Below are positions 48,495 to 60,358 of a stretch of DNA of 64,000 nucleotides, piece by piece. The notes under the pieces were generated by a model. That model saw only the letters and a program-made list of their open reading frames with translations. It was not told the origin of the DNA and made no database searches. Within the stretch, counting starts at the first letter, position 1. Every line of letters starts with the position of its first letter. A program made the translations under genes and the position numbers. The stretch spans positions 248,001 to 312,000 of the forward strand of contig NC_045143.1 of NCBI RefSeq assembly GCF_008831285.2, written 5' to 3'. The stretch is from Nymphaea colorata (Eukaryota > Streptophyta > Magnoliopsida > Nymphaeales > Nymphaeaceae).

Positions 48495-49457
48495 CCAACA
48501 ATTTTATGATCAAATAAGACCATTGATCAAAGCCCACTACCGGCGGTAAATGCAACAATTTCTGGATCATATAAGACCATTGATCCGGGCCCACTGCTAG
48601 TTTCAAATCCAACAGTTTTCAGATCAGATAACACCACCGATCTAGACTCCCTACCCGATCCCATTCCAATAATTTCTAGATCAGATAAGACCACTGATCG
48701 GGGCCCATACCAAAATCAAAGTCCAACAATTTATGGATCTCATAGGACCAATGATCTACATCTATTACGAGATCCAAGTCCGACAATTTTTGGATCATAT
48801 AAGACCAATGATCCAGACAACAACATGATCTAAAATCAACAGTTTCTTATTTGAGAAGACCACTAATCCAGACACAGAGTCATATGCAAGTCCAATAATC
48901 TCTAGGTGAGATAAGACTACTGATCTAAACTTGCAATAAGATCATAATCCAATAATTTCAAAATCAGATAAAACCACAGAAGCAAACCCACTACTAATTT
49001 GAAATCCAACATTTTTTTATCAGGTAATACCACATATGTAGACCCATTACGTATCGAAATCCAACAATTTAAGGATCAGACAAGACCCTTGATCCGGATC
49101 CATGTCCAACGTTTTCGAATCAGCTAAGACCACTGGTCCAGAGCCATAACCACTGCGAAGTCCAACAATTTCTGGATTTGATATCAACATTGATCGAAAA
49201 CCACAACAATTCTAAATTCAAGCCCATTACCGGCAGCAAATGCAACAATTTCTGGATCATATAAGACCGTTGATGCGGGCCCACTGCTAGTTTCAAATCC
49301 AACAATTTTCATATCAGATGAGACCACCGATCTAGACCTCATACCTGATCCCATTCTAACAATTTCTATATCTGAGAAAACCACTGATTGAGTCTCATAC
49401 CAAGATCGACATCCAACAATTTATGGATCTTGTAGGACTAATGATCTACATGTTGTG
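48495..49457. repeat. 57-bp satellite array with higher-order repeat
   Basis: About 17 diverged units of roughly 57 bp, each beginning near CCAACAATTTCTGGATCA and containing ATAAGACCA.TGATC. The first block (units at about 48552-48780) matches the last block (about 49243-49455) better than it matches its neighbours. This gives a higher-order period of about 693 bp. No coding frame persists across units. Confidence 0.85.
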
Positions 49458-49573
49458 TCACACGGATACGGCAGTTTGGGTCACGTACCAGCGTCCACAT
49501 GCGGACACACCCAATTTTCTTTTTAAACGTCGTTTTCTTTTTACGCTTTACCCTCGACGGTTGACCTTCCTTT

Positions 49574-49945
49574 CAACAACAAAGAAAAGTGCAAAAGCAA
49601 GGAAAACGAGTTTAAAAAAATTGTAAGTTGGCTACCATTGATTTGCATGTTTTTAAAAACGAAAAAACGTTGCAAATTTTTTTCCAACAGTTGCCTCATA
49701 ATTGCTTTGGCTGTATCTTTAAATTTTAACTATTAGTAAGCAACAAGACCAAGCGATGCGCTAAGCCTGTGAAGCAAGGAGGCATAGCTAAGCTATGCAT
49801 AGTGAAAGCAAGGCATAACTAAGCGACCCATAGTGATGCATAGTGAAAGCAAAGCATTGCTAAGCGACGACACTGTTTTGCCAGTTGTTGTGTAGACAAA
49901 AAGAATTTAGCTGTTATTAACAATTTTGTCAATGTTGTTAAAAGT
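49574..49945. repeat. Dispersed repeat A, copy 1
   Basis: Shares AAAGAAAAGTGCAAAAGCAA and TTGTAAGTTGGCTACCATTG with 57310-57475, and AAGCGATGCGCTAAGCCTGT with 50798-51095. Between 49780 and 49870 a GCATAGTGAAAGCAA/CTAAGCGA phrase is itself repeated about three times. Confidence 0.8.
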
Positions 49946-50480
49946 CTGATCCGTAAGTAAATGGTGTCACACTTGAACTATAACACTCTGTTTGGAGGGA
50001 GGAGAAAGGAATAGAAAGGGTGTTCTAAGTTAAAATGGACTCGATGGAAAGAAGTCTTGTCAATTTAAAATTGCAGAACTTACAAAAGTGTTACGTGGGG
50101 TTTTTTTTAAAGGGAGATGAGACCTGAACCATTGGTCAGATGCTTGACTGCATATGACGGCTTCACCAAAGCTAAAGACTAGGATTTACCTTTCTATTGT
50201 CAAGTATCTAAATATCATCTTCATCCTAACGTAAGAATAAAATACAAAAGTTCTAGGTTTTTAAAGTAATGTCTTATTAAAATCTAATTTGATCTTCAGA
50301 ACATAGAATTTTTTAATGAGATGTCCTTATTGTCATGATAGGCCATATAACGATCTACCCTTAGCTACATGATGCATCTAAGGATTAGAGTTGAGTTTCA
50401 TGGTTGACAGTTAATTTTGAATGTGAGGTTTGGAAAGTTTTGCAAACAAGGGTCTATTTGCCAATTCATATCAAGCTATT

Positions 50481-50803
50481 TTGCCAAAAAATTGATAGAT
50501 TTTTTAAACCCTTGGACTTAACCACTGCATCTGATTGAGTCCATTTGCCAATTCATGCTGATTTGGACTAATTCTTATAAAAATACTTTAGGGTGCTACT
50601 CTGTTGGTATAATCTTGGAGGGTTCTGCCTAACCCTTGTCTTGTTAGCCAAAGAAAAAGGAGAGGAAAGCATGATTATGTGGAGCCTTTTTTCAGTCTCT
50701 TCTTGAGGTAAATATTTAAATTTTATTTTAGTATTAATTGGTTGCTTGGATTTGAGTTATTTGTCATAATCTTATCAGTATGCACTTCCTGTGCATAGAG
50801 TAT
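50481..50803. repeat. Dispersed repeat B, copy 1
   Basis: Matches 63692-64000 closely in the same orientation: AAATTGATAGATTTTT at the start, then AGGGTGCTACTCTGTTG, AAGAAAAAGGAGAGGAAAGC and GAGGTAAATATTTAAAT. The second copy runs off the window end. Confidence 0.9.
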
Positions 50804-51095
50804 TTTTCAACAGTTGCCAAATTTCATTGGTCTGGCTGCTGTATCTTTAAATTTTAGCTAGTAGTAAGCAACAAGACGAAGCGATGCGCTAAGCCTGTGA
50901 AGCAAGTGAGGCATAGCTAAGTGATGCATAGTGAAGCAGGGCAAAAATAGTCTAATATATAAGGTCATGTCAAAAATAAAAAAAGTAACACGAAAATGAC
51001 ATTTTTTTCACGTCAAAATTCGAAATGAACGATCACATGTTTTGCCAGTTATGCCGACAAAAATTTTTTAGCTGTTATTAACAATTTTATATCAA
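50798..51095. repeat. Dispersed repeat A, copy 2
   Basis: Diverged copy of 49690-49945, directly following repeat B. Shared phrases include CTGTATCTTTAAATTTTA and TAGCTGTTATTAACAATTTT. Confidence 0.75.
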
Positions 51096-52315
51096 AGATT
51101 AATACATTATAAGGAAAAAAATTACTTTCTGTAATTTGAGCAATATACTTACGAGAGGGCCGATTTCATGCATTGGTCACAAGTTCAATAAATCCCTAAA
51201 TTCTAAGATTCTACCAAACATTTATTAAATTTCACGATTTAATTCAACAGACTGTGTTCAATAAATACAACGTCATCGATTTCATCCAACATTAATCACA
51301 AAAGAAAGAGAGAGACCTGAGTCATAAGATGGTGGCACCTGAGTCGGTAGTATCTTCCATATGGATTGTTTTCGGTACTTGAGTTACTCCGTCAAGAGGG
51401 AGGCAAAGACATTTTCATGATCAATCAAGGATACTTGAACAAATAAAATGTAAAATCTTCCTCATATATTATTGCAAGTGTCATTTTATAAAAACTAGCT
51501 AGTTGCACATATGGATTTGATTTTCAAGTCAACGACCTTGTTCTTCATATATTTTGGTAAGACAAGCTCATATTTCTAGACATAGAGATCCCATTTATAT
51601 TTTTTTATTTAATTAAAATTTAATGTTTTAAAAACCATCATTGTTTTTAAAATTTGGGAGAAAAATAATCAACTTTCGTGAATAAAACATCATTTAAAGA
51701 TATTGAGAAAAGGCAACCGGTGGATAAATAAATAGTAATTGTGTACACCGGTCAGGCTCTTACCAAAATTGGTAATCGGGACTCAGATCCGACTATGATG
51801 AAGGAGTCTGATCCGAGTTCTCGGATCAATCTTTAAAAGCGAGAGCAAGAAAAGATAAATATTTTGATTTAACTGAGATTCAGATTCAGTTCCTTTATGT
51901 ATAATAAACCAACTGGATTCGAACATGAACATTCTCCTTAATTTGCTTTTGAAGTTATATTCATATTCATTAATTTTGACTATTAAATTCAGTGAAAGAA
52001 CATATGAAAAGAGTGCATAAAGTTCTCAAACTCTCGATAATGTTTTATGCAAGGGAAGCCTTTACTTCCCTTTTATAGCCTTTCCCATTAAATGTTAAGA
52101 GATAAAATTTGAAACGAAAAAACAAGGTTATCGCAACGGTTCTTTGTTTTGAGCAATACTTTCCTCGTTTTCTTTCCTCATTTTCAACGTCAATTCCCCT
52201 CTCGTCTCTCGATCTTTCAAGGTCTCTCTCATCTCTCGATTCACCAGCAACCAGCGATGCACCGGAGCGTCCCCGGAGCGGATCTCCGACAACCACTCAC
52301 GAAACCATGGTAAGA
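51096..52315. other. Spacer without a recognisable gene
   Basis: AT-rich DNA. Near 52109-52320 the plus strand becomes CT-rich and is open (a Ser/Leu-rich frame), possibly an unidentified first exon. No family match. Confidence 0.4.
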
Positions 52316-52359
52316 GGTATGTCTCTCTCTCTCTCTCTCTCGCTCTCAATGCTAGACAC

Positions 52360-52620
52360 CCTCTTTCGAGGGTTTCTGAAACCAGAGGAAGCCCTTTGCC
52401 TCGAGGCAGAGGGTTTCCTCTGAAACACTCTCAAGCGGAGGGTCTCAGAGTTCAGAGAAAACCCTTGCCTCATGGCAAAAGGTTTCCTCTACAAATCCTC
52501 TGCCTTCTAGGCAGAGGGTTTGAGGCTTGAGAGAGTTTCTTTGAAACTTTCTCTTCGGGGTGGACGATTTTTCAGAAAAACCCTCTACCTTGAGGCGAAG
52601 AGTTTCTGCGTCGATGTAGC
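52360..52620. repeat. Repeats built of small palindromes (CCTCTGCC/GGCAGAGG)
   Basis: Successive units each contain an inverted repeat: 52385-52420 (GAGGAAGCCCTTTGCCTC and its near complement), about 52458-52484, 52497-52517 (CCTCTGCC-TTCTA-GGCAGAGG) and a weaker one near 52577-52605. They are separated by TTTC-rich phrases related to one another. Each unit could fold into a short hairpin. Confidence 0.7.
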
Positions 52621-53164
52621 TCGCCTTGAGAAAGTTTTAATATATTATATAAGTTCAAGTCCGACTAATGAGTGAATTTTCTCAAATTGGTCGGTTTCAA
52701 TATTTTGGAACCCACTTCCCAATAAGGTTTCTCAAAGTTGTTTCTTTGTTGTCATCGAAATCTTGATTTTGTAAAGTTCTAATTTCATGAGCAGAGATAA
52801 TCTGTTGAGCAGTATACCAATCTATGGTCGAGAGCTTTTCTTTTGTTTGTAATCTCTAAGAATTCTATTCGGGCTTCATCACTGTGCCATGTCTACATCA
52901 AGATATATCTTTATTTACCCTTGATATTTCCTTGAGAAAGGGGAGAAATTTCAAGTTGTTGCTATCAGTTGGTTGTATGGAATTTTGGATGACCTTCGAT
53001 ATGAGCAATGAGGTGAAGTTCGATGAAGTTGAGAAAGCTTGGCAAAGGATATTACATTGACTTTGACAATCAGGCATTTGCAAGGGTTCAACAAGGAAAT
53101 ACTATGAGAAGAAACCCTCATATTCTATAAGATTCTGACAGGATATCAAAAAAACAAGAGCACC
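52621..53164. other. Spacer without a gene
   Basis: No element ends or convincing frames seen. Confidence 0.45.
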
Positions 53165-53407
53165 TAGAGCAGGGGGCTTGGGGATTTCTCTACTGTCATT
53201 GAGCTGAAGGTGATGGAATGAGTTTCCTCTAAGCAAACCTCAAAAGTGCTTATAAAAAAAAATATAGGGGGGCACCGTGGGGGAGGAATTCTGTACTGTC
53301 ACTGAGATGAAGGTGATGGAATGGGCTTTCTCGCGAGGGAATTTCTCTACTGTCACTAAGTTGAAGGTGATGGAATGAGATTTTTTCAAGCAAACCACCA
53401 AAGTGCT

Positions 53408-53445
<38 letters not shown>

Positions 53446-53690
53446 CACCAAGAGGGAGGATTTCTGTACTGTCACTGAGCTGAAGGTGATGGAATGGGTT
53501 TTCTCGCGAGGGAATTTCTCTACTGTCACTAAGTTGAAGGTGATGGAATGAGCTTTTTCCAAGCAAACCTCAAAAGTGCTTAAAAAAAAAAAAGAAAGGC
53601 ACCAAAAGGGGGGGAATTTCTGTACTGTCACTAAGCTGAAGGTGATGGAATGGTCTTTCCTCCAAGCAAACCTCAGAAGTGCTAAAAAAA
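53165..53690. repeat. Minisatellite of two alternating subunits
   Basis: The core CACTAAG(C/T)TGAAGGTGATGG occurs six times, near 53198, 53297, 53355, 53475, 53531 and 53630. Two spacer types alternate: GGGCTTTCTCGCGAGGG and CCAAGCAAACCTCAAAAGTG followed by a variable A or AT run (the AT run is at 53412-53440). The variable runs suggest slippage growth. Confidence 0.85.
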
Positions 53691-54983
53691 AGAAGAAGAA
53701 AAGAAAAAAAAATGATACCTGTCAGGAATTGTAAAATTATGGGGGTCAAAATCTCAAGTATCAATTGCAACAATCTTTTGTACATGCGAGATTCCAAGTC
53801 AATGTTTACTCTTTTGTTGTGCTTTTCTATGAGGATGAGAATTACTCCTCTATGTTCATATCCTAGAGATGTAAAGAGTTCCATTCAAGAAGCTTGATAG
53901 CATTGCCATGAGGTACATCTTAATACTCATGAAATATTTTAGGTAAAAGAGAACAAACACTTGCACTCACAAAGCTCAAGTTGAAATTCTTAGAGATTCT
54001 GGCAAATAAAGTTGTGATCCTATTGATATATTGCTCACCTTTTGCTCATGAAAAAGTGTAAGCAAAGTTTTCAAACAAAATTCATCCCCCTTTGCATCGA
54101 ACTATTTTTCCCAGAATTAATCCCTGCTGTCTCACCAAAGTAGGGTCAAACCTAAGGCTATTTGTTCTTATTAGAGTATTAAATCATAACACTATGATGC
54201 TTGAAGGGGTCCTTGATGAGAAGCAACCATGTATTTTCTACTTCAAGCAAAAATGCTTTCTTTGGAGGTTTTAGGGAAGTGGAAGAGGGATGGCCAATTA
54301 GTTTGCCGGGGAGGAGGTGCAGGATAGAACCTTTTTCTTTTTGTTTTTGGTTGATTTCTCTTCTTCTTGTTAACTTCTCTTATGGCAGACTGAAATTAGT
54401 GGAGTTTGGTTCAGTTTGGAATTACATTTAGGCCATGCTTGGCTTTGGCTTTTCTGTGTTTGATCTCCATATTTTTTGTTTGTGAAGGGTCTACATGGTT
54501 TAAGTAGAGGGTTAAAAACTTTTCAAAATTGGGTCTCCCCTCTCTCTTCGACTCTGTCTCTCTTTCTCCATGGTATTGATTTCCCTCTTCAGGTGAGTAT
54601 TGTTCTCTTATCATATTCAATTGTTTTTTTCTTCTCGTTGGAATTTTTTCTCATTTTTTTTTATGTGCATTTATGCTTCTTCTCCTTACTTGCCATGTTC
54701 ATCTCTCTTCGTCTCCTTCCAACCAGAAAATCTCTTCTTTTCAGCATGTGGGTGCTGGTCTTTCAGGTGGTGAGTATTCTTTGCTATCATGTCCACATAT
54801 TGTTCAGCTAGTTTGCATTTCCACTTGTTTAATATTGAAGCAACGTTAATTGCTAGGCACTTCTGGGCTTCCCTCTATTGACATTGAAAAAGTAAATATT
54901 ACAACATGGGATCTAGGTAAGTCTTGAATATATAAACATTTCAAGAAAACCCTGAAAATGGTTTTACACCTCCTAGGTCCAAC
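53691..54983. other. Spacer without a recognisable gene
   Basis: Short frames only. The 54476-54811 frame is hydrophobic because of T-rich DNA and shows no family motif. Confidence 0.45.
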
Positions 54984-55680
54984 CGTGGGTGGAAAACTAA
55001 TCCCCTTTTCAATAATATTTGGGATCATCATAAATTTCATTTTCTTCTGTTCTTCTTGGTAAACAAGATTTGTGTGTTTCACAATTCACACATACACATA
55101 TAAGATCAGGTAATGGTGTTGTTGGCAAAATGCTTTGTATTCTCCCTATGTCACTATGTCTAGCTCTGTCTTCAAACACTGCTTTATGGTTGCCAGATGA
55201 GACTGTCAAGGTATGTGCATCTGCACCATCTCAATCATCTATTTCTTCTTTTTTTTTTTTCTTTTCTCTGTTAATGCTTAGCTTTCCTTGCTGCTAAGGT
55301 GTATGCCTAGCGGTGTCCTCAAACACTTGAATGCATTAGTTATATGCCAAGTTGTATGCCAATATAGAGCCTAATGACGCCTTCAAGACACCAGCACCAT
55401 GACAATTATCTCTTTCTTCTTTCTCTCTTCAATGTATGCCTTGTGCAATAAAATTGAATTTGGATTTGATTCTTGGTGTTTTGTGAAAAAATTTCAGGAT
55501 TTTTTGAATTTCCAGTTCTTTTTGATAGATTTTTAAGCTTTTCCTTGCATGAAAACTTGTGAACAAAGGGATTAGGAGCATTTCTTTCTATGGTTCAATT
55601 TACGAGTGTGTGAAAAAGGACATCTTTTAAGCTGAGGATTCATTGGAAGCCAACATGAGCCATTAATCATGTATCTTGTG
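54984..55680. repeat. Dispersed repeat C, copy 1
   Basis: Matches 58761-59585 in the same orientation: GGATCATCATAAATTTCATT, AAGATTTGTGTGTTTCACAA, TCAAACACTGCTTTAT, ATGCCTTGTGCAATAAAATT and GAAGCCAACATGAGCCATTA. Internal lengths differ through indels. Confidence 0.85.
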
Positions 55681-55904
55681 TGACGTATGGATATGTCCGA
55701 CATTTTGTATGCATTGTATTTTCATAATGAGGAAAATTGCTAGCCAATGAAGCTCAACCAAGAGTTTGTGAAGAAATGGATTCGGAGCATTTTATCATTT
55801 CTCCTGTGTATTTTTCCTGTTGCAGTTGCTTTGCAAGAGGTACATTTGAAATTTCTTGGGAAATGGAAGGAATCTCTGAATATGTAGGTGGCAAGTTTAT
55901 TCAT

Positions 55905-55974
55905 GTTGGTGGTATCTCTTACTACTTACAGCACCATATGTTGGTGGTATCTCTTATTACTTACAGCACCATGG
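55905..55974. repeat. 35-bp tandem duplication
   Basis: Two near-identical units beginning GTTGGTGGTATCTCTTA and ending ACTTACAGCACCATAT. Confidence 0.9.
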
Positions 55975-56349
55975 AGATGATTATTTTGCTTATTCATTTC
56001 CTTGCATTTAAATGATGTATCTTGGTGTTGTTTTACCTCTGTTTTTTTCCAAGCAATATTATTCTTTTTGTCCTCTTCTCATTACATAATTTGTCTACAA
56101 ATCTAATAACTTGAAGATGCATTGCAGCCTGGCAGATATGGCATCCAATCCATTCCATGCTCTTTTCTTCATTGTTTTTATGCTATTAGCATGTGCACAC
56201 GTTTTCTTTAAGTTAATAAACATAAAAATCTTCCTTATCATTTTCTTATGCTCCTTTAAAGTTGATTTGTATTGCTTTTCTTTTTGGAATATGGCAGCAG
56301 GTTCTTTTTCAATCCATGCATAAGAAGGCCTCATAAAATGAAGTAATGA

Positions 56350-56424
56350 CACATCGCAAGGTTCATAGCCTATGCACTTTGGTGTGCTGATGAGGCTCTT
56401 ACAGATGCAAATTGGTTACTCGAC
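56350..56424 (+). pseudogene. mtKAS exon fragment (isolated)
   Basis: The frame reads IARFIAYALWCADEALTDAN, then WLLD. This matches the exon at 61137-61244 and the IARFIAYA..AADEAL.DANW region of mitochondrial 3-oxoacyl-ACP synthase. No neighbouring mtKAS exon was found within 1 kb on either side. It is closer to the family (ADEAL rather than AAEAL) than the later copy at one site, so the two are separate copies of one parent. Confidence 0.65.
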
Positions 56425-56920
56425 ACTTTTAAATGTGATGCAGTTGAAACCTATCATGTAGCAAGCATACTATGATGCAGTTTTCATTATATGATATTCA
56501 TGAAACGAATATACATATAAAGTCGACACTAACATATGGAAAGCAAGTCGAAACAAGGCAAACTGTATGAAATTTTGATGACTAAAATCATTTTTGTAGT
56601 CTCAAGAGGATAACTCTTAATTTTTAAAACCTTACAAAACATATCCGATTATCATGAACCATGATTGATGTTTAGAAACTGAAAGGAAGTAGCCAAGTGG
56701 TGTGCGACAACCAAAAGTTTAGCTATGTTGAATTTGGAATATTAGCATGATTCTTGAGTAGTAAATAGATTGAAAGCTTGTTGAAGTAGGGCCTTATTTT
56801 GTCTGCCGCAACTTGTAATCCTTTAGCCAGCAGCACACGAAAAGAATAGTGAAGGGAGCATAACAAACACAGAGAAAGAGAAAGAGAAAGTGGCCCTATA
56901 TTGTTTATTAAAACATTGAA

Positions 56921-57205
56921 AGCTAGAGTTAAATCTGGGCTCATGCAACTGTCTAAATGTGAAAAAACTCACATAAGAAGAATCAAAGCTCAAAAGGGTC
57001 ACACTTACGATGTGCATAATGCACATTGTGAAGAAAATATAAGACCATTTACTAATAAACATCGAAAGCTAGAGTTAAATCAGGACTCATGCAACTGTCT
57101 AAATGTGAAAAAACTCGCATAAGAAGAATCAAAGCTCAAAAGGGTCACACTTATGATGTGCATAATGCACATTGTGAAGAAGATATAAGACCATTTACAT
57201 GGCCA
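56921..57205. repeat. 146-bp tandem duplication
   Basis: Two units start AGCTAGAGTTAAATC (56921 and 57067) and include CAACTGTCTAAATGTGAAAA and ATGTGCATAATGCACATTGT. The latter is itself a short palindrome. The period is not a multiple of three, so no frame persists. Confidence 0.9.
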
Positions 57206-57309
57206 AACTCAGCCCTTATAATCACCTGGCTCCTTTCTGCAGCTAGAACTCTAGTAACAGGACAACAGGTAGGTGTGTGACCATCCTATAATGACCACTC
57301 TACCCCTAA

Positions 57310-57475
57310 TCAACAACAAAGAAAAGTGCAAAAGCAAGAAAAACAAGTTTAAAAAAAAATTGTAAGTTGGCTACCATTGAATTGCATGTTTTTAAAAAAG
57401 AAAAAACGTTGCAATTTTTTTTCCAACGGTTGCCCAATTTCATTGGTTTGGCTGTATCTTTAAATTTCTCAAGTT
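57310..57475. repeat. Dispersed repeat A, copy 3
   Basis: Matches 49574-49735 closely (CAACAACAAAGAAAAGTGCA, TTGTAAGTTGGCTACCATTG), then stops after CTGTATCTTTAAATTT. Confidence 0.85.
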
Positions 57476-57600
57476 TCTTAGTTCCTAACATGTGCATCAT
57501 CTAGCTCCAGTCAGAATTATTTGTAGTTTTTGTTCCCAACGCTACTTAGTTTGTTGAAAGTTAAATGTTGATGAGTTATCTCTCTATCAGTGCCTTACAG

Positions 57601-57660
57601 GTCTGTTACAGTCACCAATTCAAGGAGCTGAGAGGCATGGGCTTCCTGGAGCATTATCTG
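57601..57660 (+). other. Candidate 20-codon exon of unknown family
   Basis: Bounded by TGCCTTACAG and GTATAT, the 60-base block reads VCYSHQFKELRGMGFLEHYL. It loosely recalls a UBA-like helix (QFKELRGMGF), but I cannot assign it. The micro-exon at 57871 lies 210 bp downstream in compatible phase. Confidence 0.25.
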
Positions 57661-57759
57661 GTATATTTTGTCCTTTCTCTTTTCCTCTTAATATGTTGCA
57701 TGGATGCCTGTGTCACATCAGTATGGATACAGGTAACAGCTTATTGGAACTTATTTGAT

Positions 57760-58540
57760 ATCTGTAAAATGGAAGCCATCTTTCGATTGGGACTCTTAGG
57801 TTGAATTTGCAGCATTATTTAGTATCCATAGTTTCCCTTTTAGAATTTTCAATGTCTCTTTACCTCGTAGGGCACTGGTGGAAAGGTTTGCATTCTTACT
57901 TTATTGTTTTCTTTTTGGGTGTGAGATTATATATCTTGTGATTAGTGAAAACAGGTTTCAATTTAGTTATTAAATATAGGTTCACTTATTTATTTTCTTG
58001 GTGTTTTTATATTCCTAGTTGTTTTGTATTGCTTTTCTTTTTGTTTGAATTCTTGAATCCTTGGGTGGGGATAAAGTAAAAATGACTTTGTGTTTGATTT
58101 TTGAATTTGATTGTTTATTTTTGCTTTTATTTTGCTAAATTTTTTTTAGAACCTATAATTTTTTATTTTTAGGATCATTTTCAAAGTGGTCTAGGAATTG
58201 TTGCTGTTGTTCTGTGTTTTTGACAGAATTTTCATCACATTAAAAAATTGTTTAAATGTTAAAACCACCTTCCAAATTTCTGCTTTTTTATCTGTAACTT
58301 CTTCTATGTATGTAAAATGGGGGGTCTTTCTGTTTCAAAATTTCAACTTCTAATTTATTTTCCCCAAACTGCTAAAAGACTGCTATTTTTGGACAGAAGG
58401 TTGCAGGCTGATTTTGAACAGGATAGGGCCGATTTTTCATTTGGTTTTTCAAAGTCAGGTGCAGAAACTCAAAATTTCACAAATTTATCTGAGTTTGCCA
58501 AATTTTACCTTTCTTCTCAGAACAATATCTTTATGTGTTT
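57760..58540. repeat. Dispersed repeat D, copy 2
   Basis: Diverged same-orientation matches to 46620-47480, including the 15-nt block and the GACAGAATTTTCATCACATT phrase. Confidence 0.6.
57871..57885 (+). other. Candidate 15-nt micro-exon, copy 2
   Basis: GGCACTGGTGGAAAG again, preceded by CCTCGTAG and followed by GTTTGC. See copy 1 at 47025. Confidence 0.35.
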
Positions 58541-58760
58541 TGGTGACGTTTGAAAACTTGTTTTGACCTAAGTCACCTGGGTATGGGTGCGGGTTTGGCT
58601 ACGGGTATGGTGAATGGTGAAACGAGTTTTGGTACGACGATTTTTAGAAAATTTGGGTATGGGGTAGGAGATAGGATATATATATAAATGTATACATTAT
58701 ATATATATACACACACACAATAATCCACACAAATTCTCAAAATTAAAAGAAAAATTAGAC

Positions 58761-59585
58761 CATGGGTGGAAACCTAGTCCCCTTCTCAATGTTGTTTCGG
58801 ATCATCATAAATTTCATTTTGTTCTGTTCTTCTTGGTAGACAAGATTTGTGTGTTTCACAATTCACACATACACATAAAAGATCACGTACTAGTTAGTGT
58901 TCTAGTTGGCAAAATGCTTTATAAGAAATATGCTGCCAAGGTGTATGCCTAGCTTTGTCTGTCTTCAAACAGCTATGTCTTCAAACACTGCTTTATATTG
59001 CCCAGATGAGACCTTCAAGATGCTGCACCATCACAATCATCTCTTTCTTTTGTTTTCTATGTTCATGCTTAGCTTTCCTTGCTGCCAAGGTGTATGCCTA
59101 GCGCTGTCCTCAAACGCTTTTACCAGCACCATTACAATAATACTTTCTTCTTTCTTTCTTCAATGTATGCCTTGTGCGATAAAATTGAATTTGGATTCGA
59201 TTATTGGTGTTGTGTGAAAATTAGCCAACAAAATTTCAGGATTTTTTGAACTTCCAGTTATTTTTTATACATTTTAAGCTATTCCCTGTTTTTGTTTGTC
59301 ACCAACCAAAATTCTGAAAACCAAGCTCAATTCTCGTTTTTTTAATTCTATCTATTAAAGAGATTTTTTCAATTCTACTTTCTCTGAGTGTTTTGTCAAA
59401 TTTTATAGTTTTTATTTTATTTTGGTAGTGAGAAAAATTTTTTGCTAGTGATGCTCAACCAAAGATGAAAAGTAGTGAAGAAAGGGATTAGGAGCATTTT
59501 ATCATTTCTTTCTATGCTTCAATGTAAGAGTGCATGAAGAAGGACCTTTTTTAAGTTCGAGGAAGCCAACATGAGCCATTAATAT
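58761..59585. repeat. Dispersed repeat C, copy 2
   Basis: Counterpart of 54984-55680. An internal CTTTCCTTGCTGCCAAGGTG phrase and the TCAAACACTGC phrase recur within this copy. Confidence 0.8.
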
Positions 59586-60358
59586 CCACAAAGGTCATGT
59601 CAAGATGTAAAATTTTAAAATTTTAAGGGTTGCCAAGATGTAAATGAGAAAAATTGTTCGTAAATATGAATATAGAAATAAGAAGTTTTTGGGCTCCATG
59701 TAGCCAAATGCCCTTAGGCCACACCTGAGTTCGCCTTGGCATAGAAAATATCTTGCAACAACAATTGGTAGTATACCTACGTTTATCTTGGGTAACTTTC
59801 CAGAAATTGAAAAATTCAACTTGCTAATTCAGAAATAACTAACTCAAATGTATTAAACATGTAGCAAGATTATTAAAAATTAGTCAAGTGGCATGCAAAT
59901 ATCGAAAAACCCATGTTTGCTTTTATTATTTCTGATATAGGAGGATGTCTACTTTTTGTCAATGTGCTAGGCTAGTGACGTATACAACAAAGAAGATCGG
60001 GATAATGTAGGTGTCCAAACAAAGCTAGACTCATTTATTAAACCAACCAACTTCAAATTAAAAACCATAACTAGTTTACACGTGAATCGAGCGAGCCCTG
60101 TGAGCTCAACTCATTTAAGTTTGAGTGAATTTGTTTAGAACTTATAAATATTACATTTGTCCAGAAACAAGACAATCGAGTTGGTATATTATTAAGACTT
60201 CATTTTCCTATTTAAATTAAATTTCATGTACAATGTTCAATTACGTTGATTAATCTCCAAAAACATTTTTGTAACCTAACGTTAAATCCCTTTTTTAAAC
60301 TTTTCTCGATTTCGTGCCTTTTAAAATATCGGCGAAAATGTGTTCGTAAGCTGGCGAC
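59586..60358. other. Spacer before the mtKAS pseudogene
   Basis: AT-rich, no gene recognised. A degenerate CGAGCGAGCC/GAGCTCAACTC stretch near 60090 resembles hAT-type subterminal repeats. Confidence 0.4.

Noticed and set aside
48495..49457. Regular repeats considered as a CRISPR-like array
   Set aside because: Units diverge from each other, have no constant repeat with unique spacers, and the genome is a plant; it is a satellite.
52109..52423. Ser/Leu-rich frame resembling a first exon
   Set aside because: The frame is CT-rich and runs into the palindrome array; no downstream exon could be linked.
55070..55297. Frame with SSNTALWLPDETVK considered as an exon
   Set aside because: A plausible donor follows, but the frame is broken in the sister copy at 58906-59217 and no family is recognised.
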